From Sulfurovum sp. UBA1140 (GTDB taxonomy: Bacteria; Campylobacterota; Campylobacteria; Campylobacterales; Sulfurovaceae): a stretch of DNA of 6,231 nt. How positions within the stretch are numbered: position 1 is the stretch's first letter; every line of letters starts with the position of its first letter. Both the position numbers and the translations under genes were made by a program. The notes under the pieces were generated by a model. It searched no databases. It had not been told where the DNA came from and saw nothing but the letters and a program-made list of their open reading frames with translations. The stretch covers positions 56,832-63,062 of the forward strand of contig DCAF01000076.1 in the NCBI GenBank assembly GCA_002311915.1, in the 5' to 3' direction. Below, one piece after another: positions 1 to 6,116 of the stretch.

Positions 1-246
1 AATTCTCACACTGTAGCATGGCTTCTACAGAGCATAGTCATCAGATGTGATACCTCAAAGTCTAGCTAAGATGACACTTACTAGCGAGGCAGTCCTCCGA
101 CGAATCGGGGTTAAAACTTACGCTACTGCGTAAGCTGGACGATAATCTGTATTGTTTGCAGTTATGCAATTTGAGCCGTATAACGGAAATGCTCAGTCCG
201 ACATGCACATAGCTCCGACTACTCCAGTCGAAACCAAGTCATCCCC
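1..246 (-). ncRNA. ssrA: tmRNA (transfer-messenger RNA), 3' end cut off by window start
   Basis: This gene encodes tmRNA, which with SmpB rescues ribosomes stalled on broken mRNAs and adds a degradation tag to the unfinished protein. Read on the minus strand, the RNA begins GGGGATGACTTGG followed by GTTTCGACTGGAG, the conserved 5' half of the tRNA-like domain (acceptor strand plus the TTTCGAC D-loop analogue). A pseudoknot-like stretch follows (TGAGC pairing with GCTCA across about 170-190), then the tag reading frame at 118-159, then structured RNA that includes a perfect 6-bp hairpin at 11-30 (CTGTAG/CTACAG). Family members are usually about 350-370 nt, so roughly 110 nt, including the T arm and the CCA-bearing acceptor strand, lie outside the window. 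The 5' end at 246 is inferred from the GGGG acceptor strand; maturation there by RNase P is known for the family. The identification is secure. Confidence 0.95.
118..159 (-). other. tmRNA tag-peptide reading frame (ANNTDYRPAYAVA, stop)
   Basis: The resume codon GCA (157-159) follows ATAACT, which fits the A/T-rich resume determinant seen just upstream of tmRNA tag frames. The frame reads Ala-Asn-Asn-Thr-Asp-Tyr-Arg-Pro-Ala-Tyr-Ala-Val-Ala and ends at TAA (118-120). With the alanine carried by tmRNA itself, the added tag would be A-ANNTDYRPAYAVA. The ANN start and PAYA core match the pattern of Campylobacter and Helicobacter tags as I recall them. The small nonpolar end (Val-Ala) is the kind recognised by ClpXP-type proteases. 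This frame is read only by trans-translation and is not an independent gene. Confidence 0.92.
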
Positions 247-254
247 AGATTCAA

Positions 255-275
255 AATGAATATACTTTATTCATT
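255..275 (-). repeat. Inverted repeat forming a hairpin in the ssrA 5' leader
   Basis: AATGAATA and TATTCATT form perfect 8-bp arms around a 5-base loop. The element lies between the predicted ssrA transcription start (about 279) and the mature 5' end (246), so it would be a stem-loop in the precursor leader that is removed on maturation. It might shield the leader or present the RNase P site. The stem is nearly all A/T and therefore weak, so it could also be chance in AT-rich DNA. Confidence 0.5.
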
Positions 276-285
276 AAGGAGAAAG

Positions 286-314
286 AGTATAACATGATTT
301 TTTATGGATGTCAA
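286..314 (-). promoter_or_regulatory. sigma70 promoter of ssrA
   Basis: On the minus strand, TTGACA (309-314) is a perfect -35 box and TATACT (286-291) is a 5/6 match to the -10 box; the spacer is exactly 17 bases (292-308). Transcription should start near 279, giving a precursor leader of about 33 nt before the mature tmRNA end. A consensus -35 is unusual in Campylobacterota, whose vegetative promoters often lack one, and fits the strong constitutive expression expected of tmRNA. The -35 box begins 7 bases after the trpA stop codon. I see no terminator between trpA and this promoter, so read-through from trpA is possible. Confidence 0.85.
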
Positions 315-320
315 GCCAAT

Positions 321-1061
321 TTATTCATTAATCTTCTCTTTAATCTCTTTGGCTAACCCAGCTACTTTGGTAATTTTTTGACCATGTGTTAACTGCTCAT
401 CTAACAGTATATTAACAAAAGCAGAACCCACAATCACTCCATCGACCCCTTTAACTTTATCTTTAGCCGTCTGTTCATTCACTCCAAAACCAACATAAAT
501 AGGAGTATTGGTAAACTCTTTTATGTTGGTAATAATTGGTTGTAAATCTTCACTTTTGCCTGAACCTGTAATACCTGCATAAGCAACCAAGTAGATAAAC
601 TTTTGTGCATTGGTCACAATCTTCTCGATTCTTGCTTTGCTATCGGTTGGTGCAATAAAATCAATCAAACTTAAATTTGCCTCTTTTATCATTGTTTGAT
701 AGGGCTGTGCCTCTTCAAAAGGGAGGTCAGGAATAATAAATCCATTCACACCACTCTGCTTGGCTTGGTCAATAAAATGCTCCATTCCTTTGTGGTAAAA
801 AGGGTTAAAATAACCCATCCATAAGGTATCAATGTGGGGAGCTATTTTTTTAGAAGCATCAAAAAGATGTTCCAATTTAAACCCATTTTGTAACGCTTTA
901 AGGTTTGCTTTTTCTATAATAGGACCATCGGCGACAGGATCAGAGAACGGCATACCCAACTCTAAGGTATCAACACCTGCATCAGCCAATGCCAACGCCA
1001 TCTCAACAGTAAAATCTAATGAAGGGTAACCCGTGGTAATATATGCTACTAATTTTTTCAA
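321..1061 (-). CDS. trpA: Tryptophan synthase alpha subunit
   Basis: TrpA cleaves indole-3-glycerol phosphate to indole and glyceraldehyde-3-phosphate; indole is channelled to TrpB to make tryptophan in the cytoplasm. The 246-residue TIM barrel has the family signature LELGMPFSDPVADGP, with catalytic Glu34 and Asp45 (E. coli Glu49 and Asp60 equivalents), then PDLPFEEA at 111-118, YLVAYAGITG at 157-166, and the phosphate-binding GFGV (191-194) and VGSA (211-214). It is somewhat shorter than E. coli TrpA (268), mainly at the N terminus. The start is TTG (1059-1061): a stop codon lies in frame about 10 codons upstream with no ATG between, and an AAAAGAG ribosome site (1068-1074) is 6 bases away. 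No trpB is adjacent, so the gene is separated from at least its partner. It reads toward ssrA. The function is confident. Confidence 0.96.
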   Translation of the reverse strand: MKKLVAYITTGYPSLDFTVEMALALADAGVDTLELGMPFSDPVADGPIIEKANLKALQNGFKLEHLFDASKKIAPHIDTLWMGYFNPFYHKGMEHFIDQAKQSGVNGFIIPDLPFEEAQPYQTMIKEANLSLIDFIAPTDSKARIEKIVTNAQKFIYLVAYAGITGSGKSEDLQPIITNIKEFTNTPIYVGFGVNEQTAKDKVKGVDGVIVGSAFVNILLDEQLTHGQKITKVAGLAKEIKEKINE

Positions 1062-1145
1062 TATAAACTCTTTTCTAAAAATATAATGATATTATACATT
1101 TTTTTGATAAGATATTAAACTATATGATAATTAAGGTAAAAACAG
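1062..1145. promoter_or_regulatory. Divergent trpA / panB promoter region
   Basis: This 84-base, very AT-rich gap must hold the start signals for both trpA (minus) and the panB operon (plus). For trpA, a perfect TATAAT lies at 1091-1096 on the minus strand with no good -35 box (TTTAAT at 17 bases), as is common in Campylobacterota; it predicts a leader of about 23 nt that keeps the AAAAGAG ribosome site. For panB, the best-looking pair on the plus strand (TTGATA 1104-1109, GATAAT 1126-1131) would start transcription after the TAAGG ribosome site (1132-1136), so it is probably not the true promoter. The panB start signal is therefore left unplaced. No operator or riboswitch is evident. Confidence 0.6.
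1091..1096 (-). promoter_or_regulatory. Predicted -10 box of the trpA promoter
   Basis: TATAAT on the minus strand is an exact consensus, with a T/A-rich stretch upstream in place of a -35 box. Its position gives a start near 1084, just upstream of the trpA ribosome site. In DNA this AT-rich a chance match is possible. Confidence 0.5.
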
Positions 1146-1958
1146 ATGAGTATTCACAGTGATAAAGTTGCAAAAAAAGTAACACTCACGACAATTTCTA
1201 AGATGAAAGGCGTAGAGCCAATTACCATGGTCACTGCCTATGATGCCCTATTTGCCAAGCTTTTTAATGGTAATGTCGATATGATTTTGATAGGAGATAG
1301 CCTCAATATGAGCTTCTTGGGAAAAGAAGATACCCTCTCTGCTACCATGGATCAGATGATTTACCATACCCAAGCCGTCTGTAACGGTGCTTCCCTGCCA
1401 CTCATTGTATTGGACATGCCATTTGGCTCTTATACCAATGAAGTAGATGCCGTTAAAAATGCCACCAGAGCCTATCAAGAGACCAACGCACAAGCTGTTA
1501 AAATAGAGGGGGGAAAAGAGAGAGCCTATATTGTTAAAGCCCTCACCAATAACTCTATTGCCGTCTTGGGTCACATTGGACTAATGCCACAGTTTTTACG
1601 CTCGGATGGGGGTTATAACATACGGGGAAAAGATAAAACCGATATTGCCTCGTTGGTCGAAGATGCCCGAGCCTTAGAGTCAGCAGGTGCCTTTGCCATT
1701 GTGGTCGAAGGGGTAAAAAGTGACGCTGCTAGAGCAATAACCGAAGCCGTAAATATTCCCACCATTGGTATTGGTGCAGGATTAGATACCGATGGACAAG
1801 TATTGGTTTGGAGTGATATGTTTGGATTCTTTGAATCTTTCAAGCCAAAATTTGTCAAACAGTATTGCCAAGGAGCCAAAATTATACGTGAGAACCTAGA
1901 AGAATACACTTCTGAAGTTAAAAACAGAAACTTCCCAAGTGAAGAGTATACCTACTAA
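1146..1958 (+). CDS. panB: 3-methyl-2-oxobutanoate hydroxymethyltransferase (ketopantoate hydroxymethyltransferase)
   Basis: PanB transfers a hydroxymethyl group from 5,10-methylene-tetrahydrofolate to 2-oxoisovalerate, giving ketopantoate, the first committed step to pantothenate and coenzyme A. The 270 residues are full length and carry all family blocks: VTAYD (29-33), IGDSL (49-53), LDMPF (89-93), AVKIEGG (117-123), LGHIGLMPQ (141-149), VVEGV (186-190) and GIGAG (208-212). Metal ligands Asp51, Asp90 and Glu121 and the catalytic Glu188 match E. coli Asp45, Asp84, Glu114 and Glu181. The ATG is preceded by TAAGG (1132-1136) at a spacing of 9. It is first in a four-gene plus-strand block; ruvB starts 2 bases after its stop. 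No panC or panD is seen here. The function is confident. Confidence 0.97.
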   Translation: MSIHSDKVAKKVTLTTISKMKGVEPITMVTAYDALFAKLFNGNVDMILIGDSLNMSFLGKEDTLSATMDQMIYHTQAVCNGASLPLIVLDMPFGSYTNEVDAVKNATRAYQETNAQAVKIEGGKERAYIVKALTNNSIAVLGHIGLMPQFLRSDGGYNIRGKDKTDIASLVEDARALESAGAFAIVVEGVKSDAARAITEAVNIPTIGIGAGLDTDGQVLVWSDMFGFFESFKPKFVKQYCQGAKIIRENLEEYTSEVKNRNFPSEEYTY

Positions 1959-1960
1959 TT

Positions 1961-2968
1961 ATGGAACGCATAGTTGACATAGAAAAATTTGATGCCGAGT
2001 ACACCGAAGAGGTCTCTCTTCGTCCTACCTCTTGGGATGAGTATATTGGACAAGAGCAGATAAAAAAGAACCTTAAAGTCTTTATTGAGGCGAGTCGAAA
2101 ACGAGAAGAGGCTCTGGATCATATTCTCTTTTTTGGTCCTCCTGGTCTGGGAAAGACTACCATTTCTAACCTTATTGCCGTGCAAATGAACGCACAGATA
2201 AAAACTACAGCAGCCCCCATGATAGAAAAATCAGGTGACCTCGCAGCAATACTTACCAATATTGAAGAGGGGGACATTCTTTTTATTGATGAGATTCACC
2301 GAATGTCTCCTGCCATTGAAGAGATTTTATACTCGGCAATGGAAGATTTTAGACTGGACATTATTATCGGTTCAGGCCCTGCTGCCCAAACGGTTAGAAT
2401 TGACCTTCCACGCTTTACACTTATTGGTGCGACCACCCGTGCAGGAATGCTCTCTCAGCCCCTACGTGAACGCTTTGGTATGCACTTTCGTATGCAGTTT
2501 TACAGTGCCAAAGAGCTGGGAGAGATTGTTCGTTTGGCATCAATAAAGCTTAATAAAATAACCGTAGATAAAGCCTCTTACGAGATTGCCAAGCGAAGCC
2601 GTGGAACCCCCCGTTTGGCTCTTAGATTACTACGCCGAGTACGTGATTTTTCAGAGGTTGCCAATGAGCATGAAATCAATATGAAAACCACCAAATATGG
2701 GCTTGACCAACTGGGCGTTAACGATTTGGGTTTTGATGAAGAGGATATACGACTGCTTGAACTGCTTATCTCTGCCAAAGGTAGACCAATGGGACTAAGC
2801 ACCATTGCCGCAGCACTTAGTGAAGATGAGGGAACCATCGAAGATGTACTTGAACCCTATCTTTTAGCCAATGGATATATTGAGAGAACGGCTAGAGGAC
2901 GGGTTGCTACCGAGAAGTCATATATTCATTTTAGACTCTCTCCACCACAAACAGGAACCTTACTGTGA
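1961..2968 (+). CDS. ruvB: Holliday junction branch migration DNA helicase RuvB
   Basis: RuvB is the hexameric AAA+ motor that, with RuvA, drives branch migration of Holliday junctions in recombinational repair. The 335-residue protein is full length. It shows the N-terminal LRPTSWDEYIGQ block (20-31), Walker A GPPGLGKTT (59-67, Lys65), Walker B ILFIDEIH (106-113, Asp110/Glu111), sensor 1 LIGATTRAG (154-162), the arginine finger in LRERFG (168-173), sensor 2 GTPR (215-218), and a C-terminal winged helix with KGRPMGLSTIAAALSE that binds DNA. The gene starts 2 bases after panB; the only ribosome site, GAAGAG (1941-1946), is weak and 14 bases away, so translation is probably coupled to panB. Its stop overlaps the next start in GTGA. 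The panB-ruvB pairing is, as I recall, also present in Helicobacter pylori. No ruvA or ruvC is in view. Confidence 0.98.
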   Translation: MERIVDIEKFDAEYTEEVSLRPTSWDEYIGQEQIKKNLKVFIEASRKREEALDHILFFGPPGLGKTTISNLIAVQMNAQIKTTAAPMIEKSGDLAAILTNIEEGDILFIDEIHRMSPAIEEILYSAMEDFRLDIIIGSGPAAQTVRIDLPRFTLIGATTRAGMLSQPLRERFGMHFRMQFYSAKELGEIVRLASIKLNKITVDKASYEIAKRSRGTPRLALRLLRRVRDFSEVANEHEINMKTTKYGLDQLGVNDLGFDEEDIRLLELLISAKGRPMGLSTIAAALSEDEGTIEDVLEPYLLANGYIERTARGRVATEKSYIHFRLSPPQTGTLL

Positions 2969-4023
2969 AAAAAACTGATTATATTATTGCCATACTCTTT
3001 GGGTTGGCACTATTGGGTGCATATAGCATCTACCAACCCTTTATACTCTCGATGGTTGTTGCCCTGCTTCTTACAATGGCTACAGCCAACATGCACCATA
3101 AATTTGCCTTACATATTAATTCACAGAATATCTCTGCCCTTCTGCTCACCTTTTTACTGTTTATTATACTCTTTGTCCCCATTATCTATATTGCGACCAT
3201 TGGAGTACAATATCTCTCTAGCATTGATGCCGAAGTAGTTACCGAAGTAACCCAAAAAATCATCTCTTTAGGAGAAGGATTTCCCCTTCTTGATGAGTGG
3301 CTCAAAGAGTATATTAGTAATGAAAAGATTTTAGATACCATTAAAACCTCTACCGAGACCATCACCAATGCAGGAAGTAAAGGGTTTGGCTTTATAAAAA
3401 ATGTATTTTTTGTTATTATCTTCTACTACATATTGAATCTTTATGGTGATAAACTCTTTAACCTTATGAGAGAACTGCTCCCGATGCGTGATGAAGATGG
3501 AAGTAAAATTTTATCTGAAATCTCATCTACCATGGAAATTGTCTTCTACTCTATTATTGTCACCGCAATTTTTGAGGGGATGCTTTTTGGTATTATGGCG
3601 AGTCTCTTTGGTTTTAATGGTCTTCTTTTGGGGGTTATTTACGGATTTGCTTCGCTCATTCCTATTATTGGTGGTGCTGTGGTTTGGATGCCTGTATCAC
3701 TCTATAGCTGGAGCGTTATTAACTCTAACATTGCTATTTTTATAGCCCTATACTCTATTATTGTTATCTCTATTATTGCAGACACCTTTATTAAACCAAT
3801 GATTATTAAATATATTAAAGAGGATATTCTAAACAGTTCGGTTAAAATTAGTGAACTGCTAATCTTCTTCTCTATTCTAGCAGGGATGAGTAGCTACGGA
3901 TTTTGGGGTATGATTTTAGGGCCTGCCATTACCTCTTTTTTAATTGCCATCTCTCGAATCTATATCGATCTTTATGGACACAATGCCCACAAAGAGATTA
4001 TCAAGGATAGCCACTATGCGTAA
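2965..4023 (+). CDS. AI-2E family (PF01594) integral membrane transporter
   Basis: This is a 352-residue inner-membrane protein of the AI-2E/PerM type. Family members have been linked to autoinducer-2 export, ion/proton antiport or permease roles, and the substrate here cannot be told. Hydrophobic segments lie near 6-23, 25-41, 57-80, 143-160, 195-215, 219-247, 256-272 and 297-330, with a soluble, partly charged loop at 85-140. Family landmarks are the proline/glycine segment SLIPIIGGAVVWMP (230-243), DTFIKPMII (272-280) and the C-terminal LAGMSSYGFWGMILGPAI (305-322). The GTG start (2965) overlaps the ruvB stop by 4 bases (GTGA) and has AGGA (2953-2956) 8 bases upstream, a typical coupled start. 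The gene ends 8 bases inside the next one. Family assignment is strong; naming it an AI-2 exporter would be unsupported. Confidence 0.9.
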   Translation: MKKTDYIIAILFGLALLGAYSIYQPFILSMVVALLLTMATANMHHKFALHINSQNISALLLTFLLFIILFVPIIYIATIGVQYLSSIDAEVVTEVTQKIISLGEGFPLLDEWLKEYISNEKILDTIKTSTETITNAGSKGFGFIKNVFFVIIFYYILNLYGDKLFNLMRELLPMRDEDGSKILSEISSTMEIVFYSIIVTAIFEGMLFGIMASLFGFNGLLLGVIYGFASLIPIIGGAVVWMPVSLYSWSVINSNIAIFIALYSIIVISIIADTFIKPMIIKYIKEDILNSSVKISELLIFFSILAGMSSYGFWGMILGPAITSFLIAISRIYIDLYGHNAHKEIIKDSHYA

Positions 4024-6100
4024 GATACTTTTAACTCTGCTCTTTTTATTACTCCCCTCTTCTATCGTAGCAGAAGAGAGCTATCAAGATACCCAAAAAG
4101 ATTTTTCGTTAATTATTAGTGGGGGAATCTCGCTGGGTGCTTATGAAGCAGGGTACAACTGGGCATTAATGAGACAACTCAATCACCTAAAACACAACAG
4201 CAGTAAAACCATTAAAATGCACTCTATTGCAGGGGCATCAGCAGGTGCTATTAACAGCGTTATGTCTGCCATGGCATGGTGTCGAAGTAAAGAGATGGCA
4301 AATCAACAGAACCTCATAGAAAACAATCTTTTCTATCGTATGTGGACAGCCATTGATTTTGAAGACCTATTTATTGACAACCAATTTGGAACCACCGATG
4401 CCGACAATACCACATCTCTCTTTAGCCGAAATAAAATTGAACTTCTCTCAGAAGAGATATTTAAAGAACTAGATGCCCCCTACTTTGAGCCTGAATGTAG
4501 CATCCCTTTTGGATTTGCTGTGACCCGAGTTGAGCCTAAAATTTCTAAAATACAGAGTATTGAAATTGCCAATAAACTTTTTCATATCCCATTAACACTT
4601 CATATAGGAAACAATAAAAAAGCCAAAATTTATGACAACAGCTCACTTAAAAGAGACAATATTATTCATCTCTCTCATAATGGAACTCCAAGTAATGAGC
4701 GTGTTAAAAAAGCTCTTTTTGCTTCAAGTGCCTTTCCCATCGCATTTGAAGAGGTAGAGTTGGAGTATTTTCATAGGGGAGTCTTTGAAAAAGCTCTCTT
4801 TTTAGATGGTGGAGTCTTTGATAACGTTCCCCTAGATTTTGCCCGAAGGCTCTCGTCCCAACAAGCAGAAGATTATATTTTTATAGATCCTAAACACCTT
4901 CGTCGTCAACTGCCCAAAAAAAATATCCGAACCAAAAAGCATACAGCTAGTCCTGTCAACAGTGCTATAAAGCTGATAGGAGACATCTTCTCTTCCTCTG
5001 AATCAAGTATTCTTTACAATACCCTAGCAGGAGAGTTTAAAGATAAAAATAAGAAAATAGAGATTTCATCACGTTATTTTCCCATTACGGGCATGTTTTT
5101 AGACCATTTTGGTGCATTCTTAGACAGAGGATTCCGAGAGTATGACTACTATATTGGGGTCTATGACTCTATTGTTGATGGTGCCAAATATACCTGTAAC
5201 AATGTCCAAAAGAGTGAGCGTTGCCAACAGCTTATAAGACTTAAAAATTATCGTCTGCTCTCTAAAAAATCTAATCGAGCCAAATATATTCTTAATCTAC
5301 TCTCTTCTGAAGAGTTTGGATACCCTTTTGAATCTAAAACCTATACTGTAGAACCTGATTTATTGGCAATTTTCAACGCCATTAAATCGCTAAATTATCA
5401 AGATATAGAGGAGTTCTACAGCTTTATTGAAAACCTTAACCACGAGAAGTATCAAGCCAAAAATAGCTATCTTAAACATACCCTAGCACACCCCAACGAA
5501 TGGTACAAACAACCTTTTAGTAGCATTATGCACCGTATTGTCTCTTTAGAAAAAAAGAACTCAGGCAACCTCTCTAAAGCACTCTCTTCTATTACTGCTT
5601 ATGGAATAGGAGCCTTATACAAAACCAAAAGTGGATACCAATACAACCCCATCTCAGCCCCTTTAGATTATGACAAATTTTGGGTAAAAACGCTCCCTTA
5701 CGAGTTGGCTTTTTCAAAAAACCTTATCTCATTAGGATACGAAAACTACTACTATCTTGACAAAGAGAGCCTCTTAATACCCAGAGCCTTCGAGATTAAA
5801 CCATCACTTTCATTTATTCTTAATGATGTTGATGACCAAGTTGATTTTTTCAGATGCGATTTCAACCTTAATTATGAGCTAAAAAAAGATTTAATAACAC
5901 TGGGTTTTGGAGCATCTGCCTTTCAAGATTTAAGCAACTCAATTGACAGTCATGTAGGGTTTGGCTCCAATATCTACCTTGATTTTTTAGATATTCTAAG
6001 AATCAGTTACGTTAAAAGAGACAACTACCAAGGCAAAGATGACTTTATTTATTTTGGAATTAACGACATTCCTAGTTTTATTTATTGGATGTCGGATTAA
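4016..6100 (+). CDS. Secreted patatin-like phospholipase with an uncharacterised C-terminal region
   Basis: The protein is 694 residues from ATG 4016. This start is chosen because AAGGA (4003-4007) lies 8 bases upstream and because it gives a clean signal peptide (MRKILLTLLFLLLPSSIVA, cleavage likely after Ala19); a frame opening at 3944 would bury the signal. The patatin core spans roughly 28-410: oxyanion motif GGISLGAYEAG (36-46), nucleophile elbow GASAG (73-77, Ser75) and catalytic Asp264 in DGGVFDN (264-270). A Ser-Asp dyad of this kind hydrolyses acyl esters of phospholipids. A FREYDYYIGVYD segment near 380-391 closes the core. The rest has no domain I recognise; about the last 130 residues are rich in short alternating polar/hydrophobic, aromatic stretches, suggesting beta strands or an outer-membrane barrel (inference). 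It overlaps the permease gene by 8 bases. Periplasmic or outer-membrane location is inferred. The physiological substrate is unknown. Confidence 0.9.
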   Translation: MRKILLTLLFLLLPSSIVAEESYQDTQKDFSLIISGGISLGAYEAGYNWALMRQLNHLKHNSSKTIKMHSIAGASAGAINSVMSAMAWCRSKEMANQQNLIENNLFYRMWTAIDFEDLFIDNQFGTTDADNTTSLFSRNKIELLSEEIFKELDAPYFEPECSIPFGFAVTRVEPKISKIQSIEIANKLFHIPLTLHIGNNKKAKIYDNSSLKRDNIIHLSHNGTPSNERVKKALFASSAFPIAFEEVELEYFHRGVFEKALFLDGGVFDNVPLDFARRLSSQQAEDYIFIDPKHLRRQLPKKNIRTKKHTASPVNSAIKLIGDIFSSSESSILYNTLAGEFKDKNKKIEISSRYFPITGMFLDHFGAFLDRGFREYDYYIGVYDSIVDGAKYTCNNVQKSERCQQLIRLKNYRLLSKKSNRAKYILNLLSSEEFGYPFESKTYTVEPDLLAIFNAIKSLNYQDIEEFYSFIENLNHEKYQAKNSYLKHTLAHPNEWYKQPFSSIMHRIVSLEKKNSGNLSKALSSITAYGIGALYKTKSGYQYNPISAPLDYDKFWVKTLPYELAFSKNLISLGYENYYYLDKESLLIPRAFEIKPSLSFILNDVDDQVDFFRCDFNLNYELKKDLITLGFGASAFQDLSNSIDSHVGFGSNIYLDFLDILRISYVKRDNYQGKDDFIYFGINDIPSFIYWMSD

Positions 6101-6116
6101 AAAATGAATGGTTTGA

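Noticed and set aside
832..1029. 65-codon plus-strand frame inside trpA
   Set aside because: It is antisense to the conserved TrpA catalytic region and has no recognisable product.
1104..1131. TTGATA / GATAAT (16-base spacer) as the panB promoter
   Set aside because: The resulting transcript would start near 1138, after the TAAGG ribosome site at 1132-1136, and so would lack it.
1248..1909. Two minus-strand open frames (1248-1574 and 1613-1909) opposite panB
   Set aside because: They lie entirely within panB, whose protein has every family motif, and their translations show no recognisable domain or ribosome site.
1955..2838. Minus- and plus-strand open frames overlapping ruvB (1955-2185, 2235-2546, 2578-2838)
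   Set aside because: They are shadows of the well-conserved ruvB frame, with low-complexity or unrecognisable translations.
2987..3745. Open frames in other phases within the permease gene (2987-3238, 3186-3368, 3488-3745)
   Set aside because: Hydrophobic shadow frames of a membrane-protein gene, without their own start signals.
3944..4015. Upstream in-frame extension of the phospholipase frame (24 extra residues from ATG 3944)
   Set aside because: It would overlap the permease gene by 80 bases and place charged residues before the signal peptide. ATG 4016 has an AAGGA ribosome site 8 bases upstream and yields a typical signal peptide.
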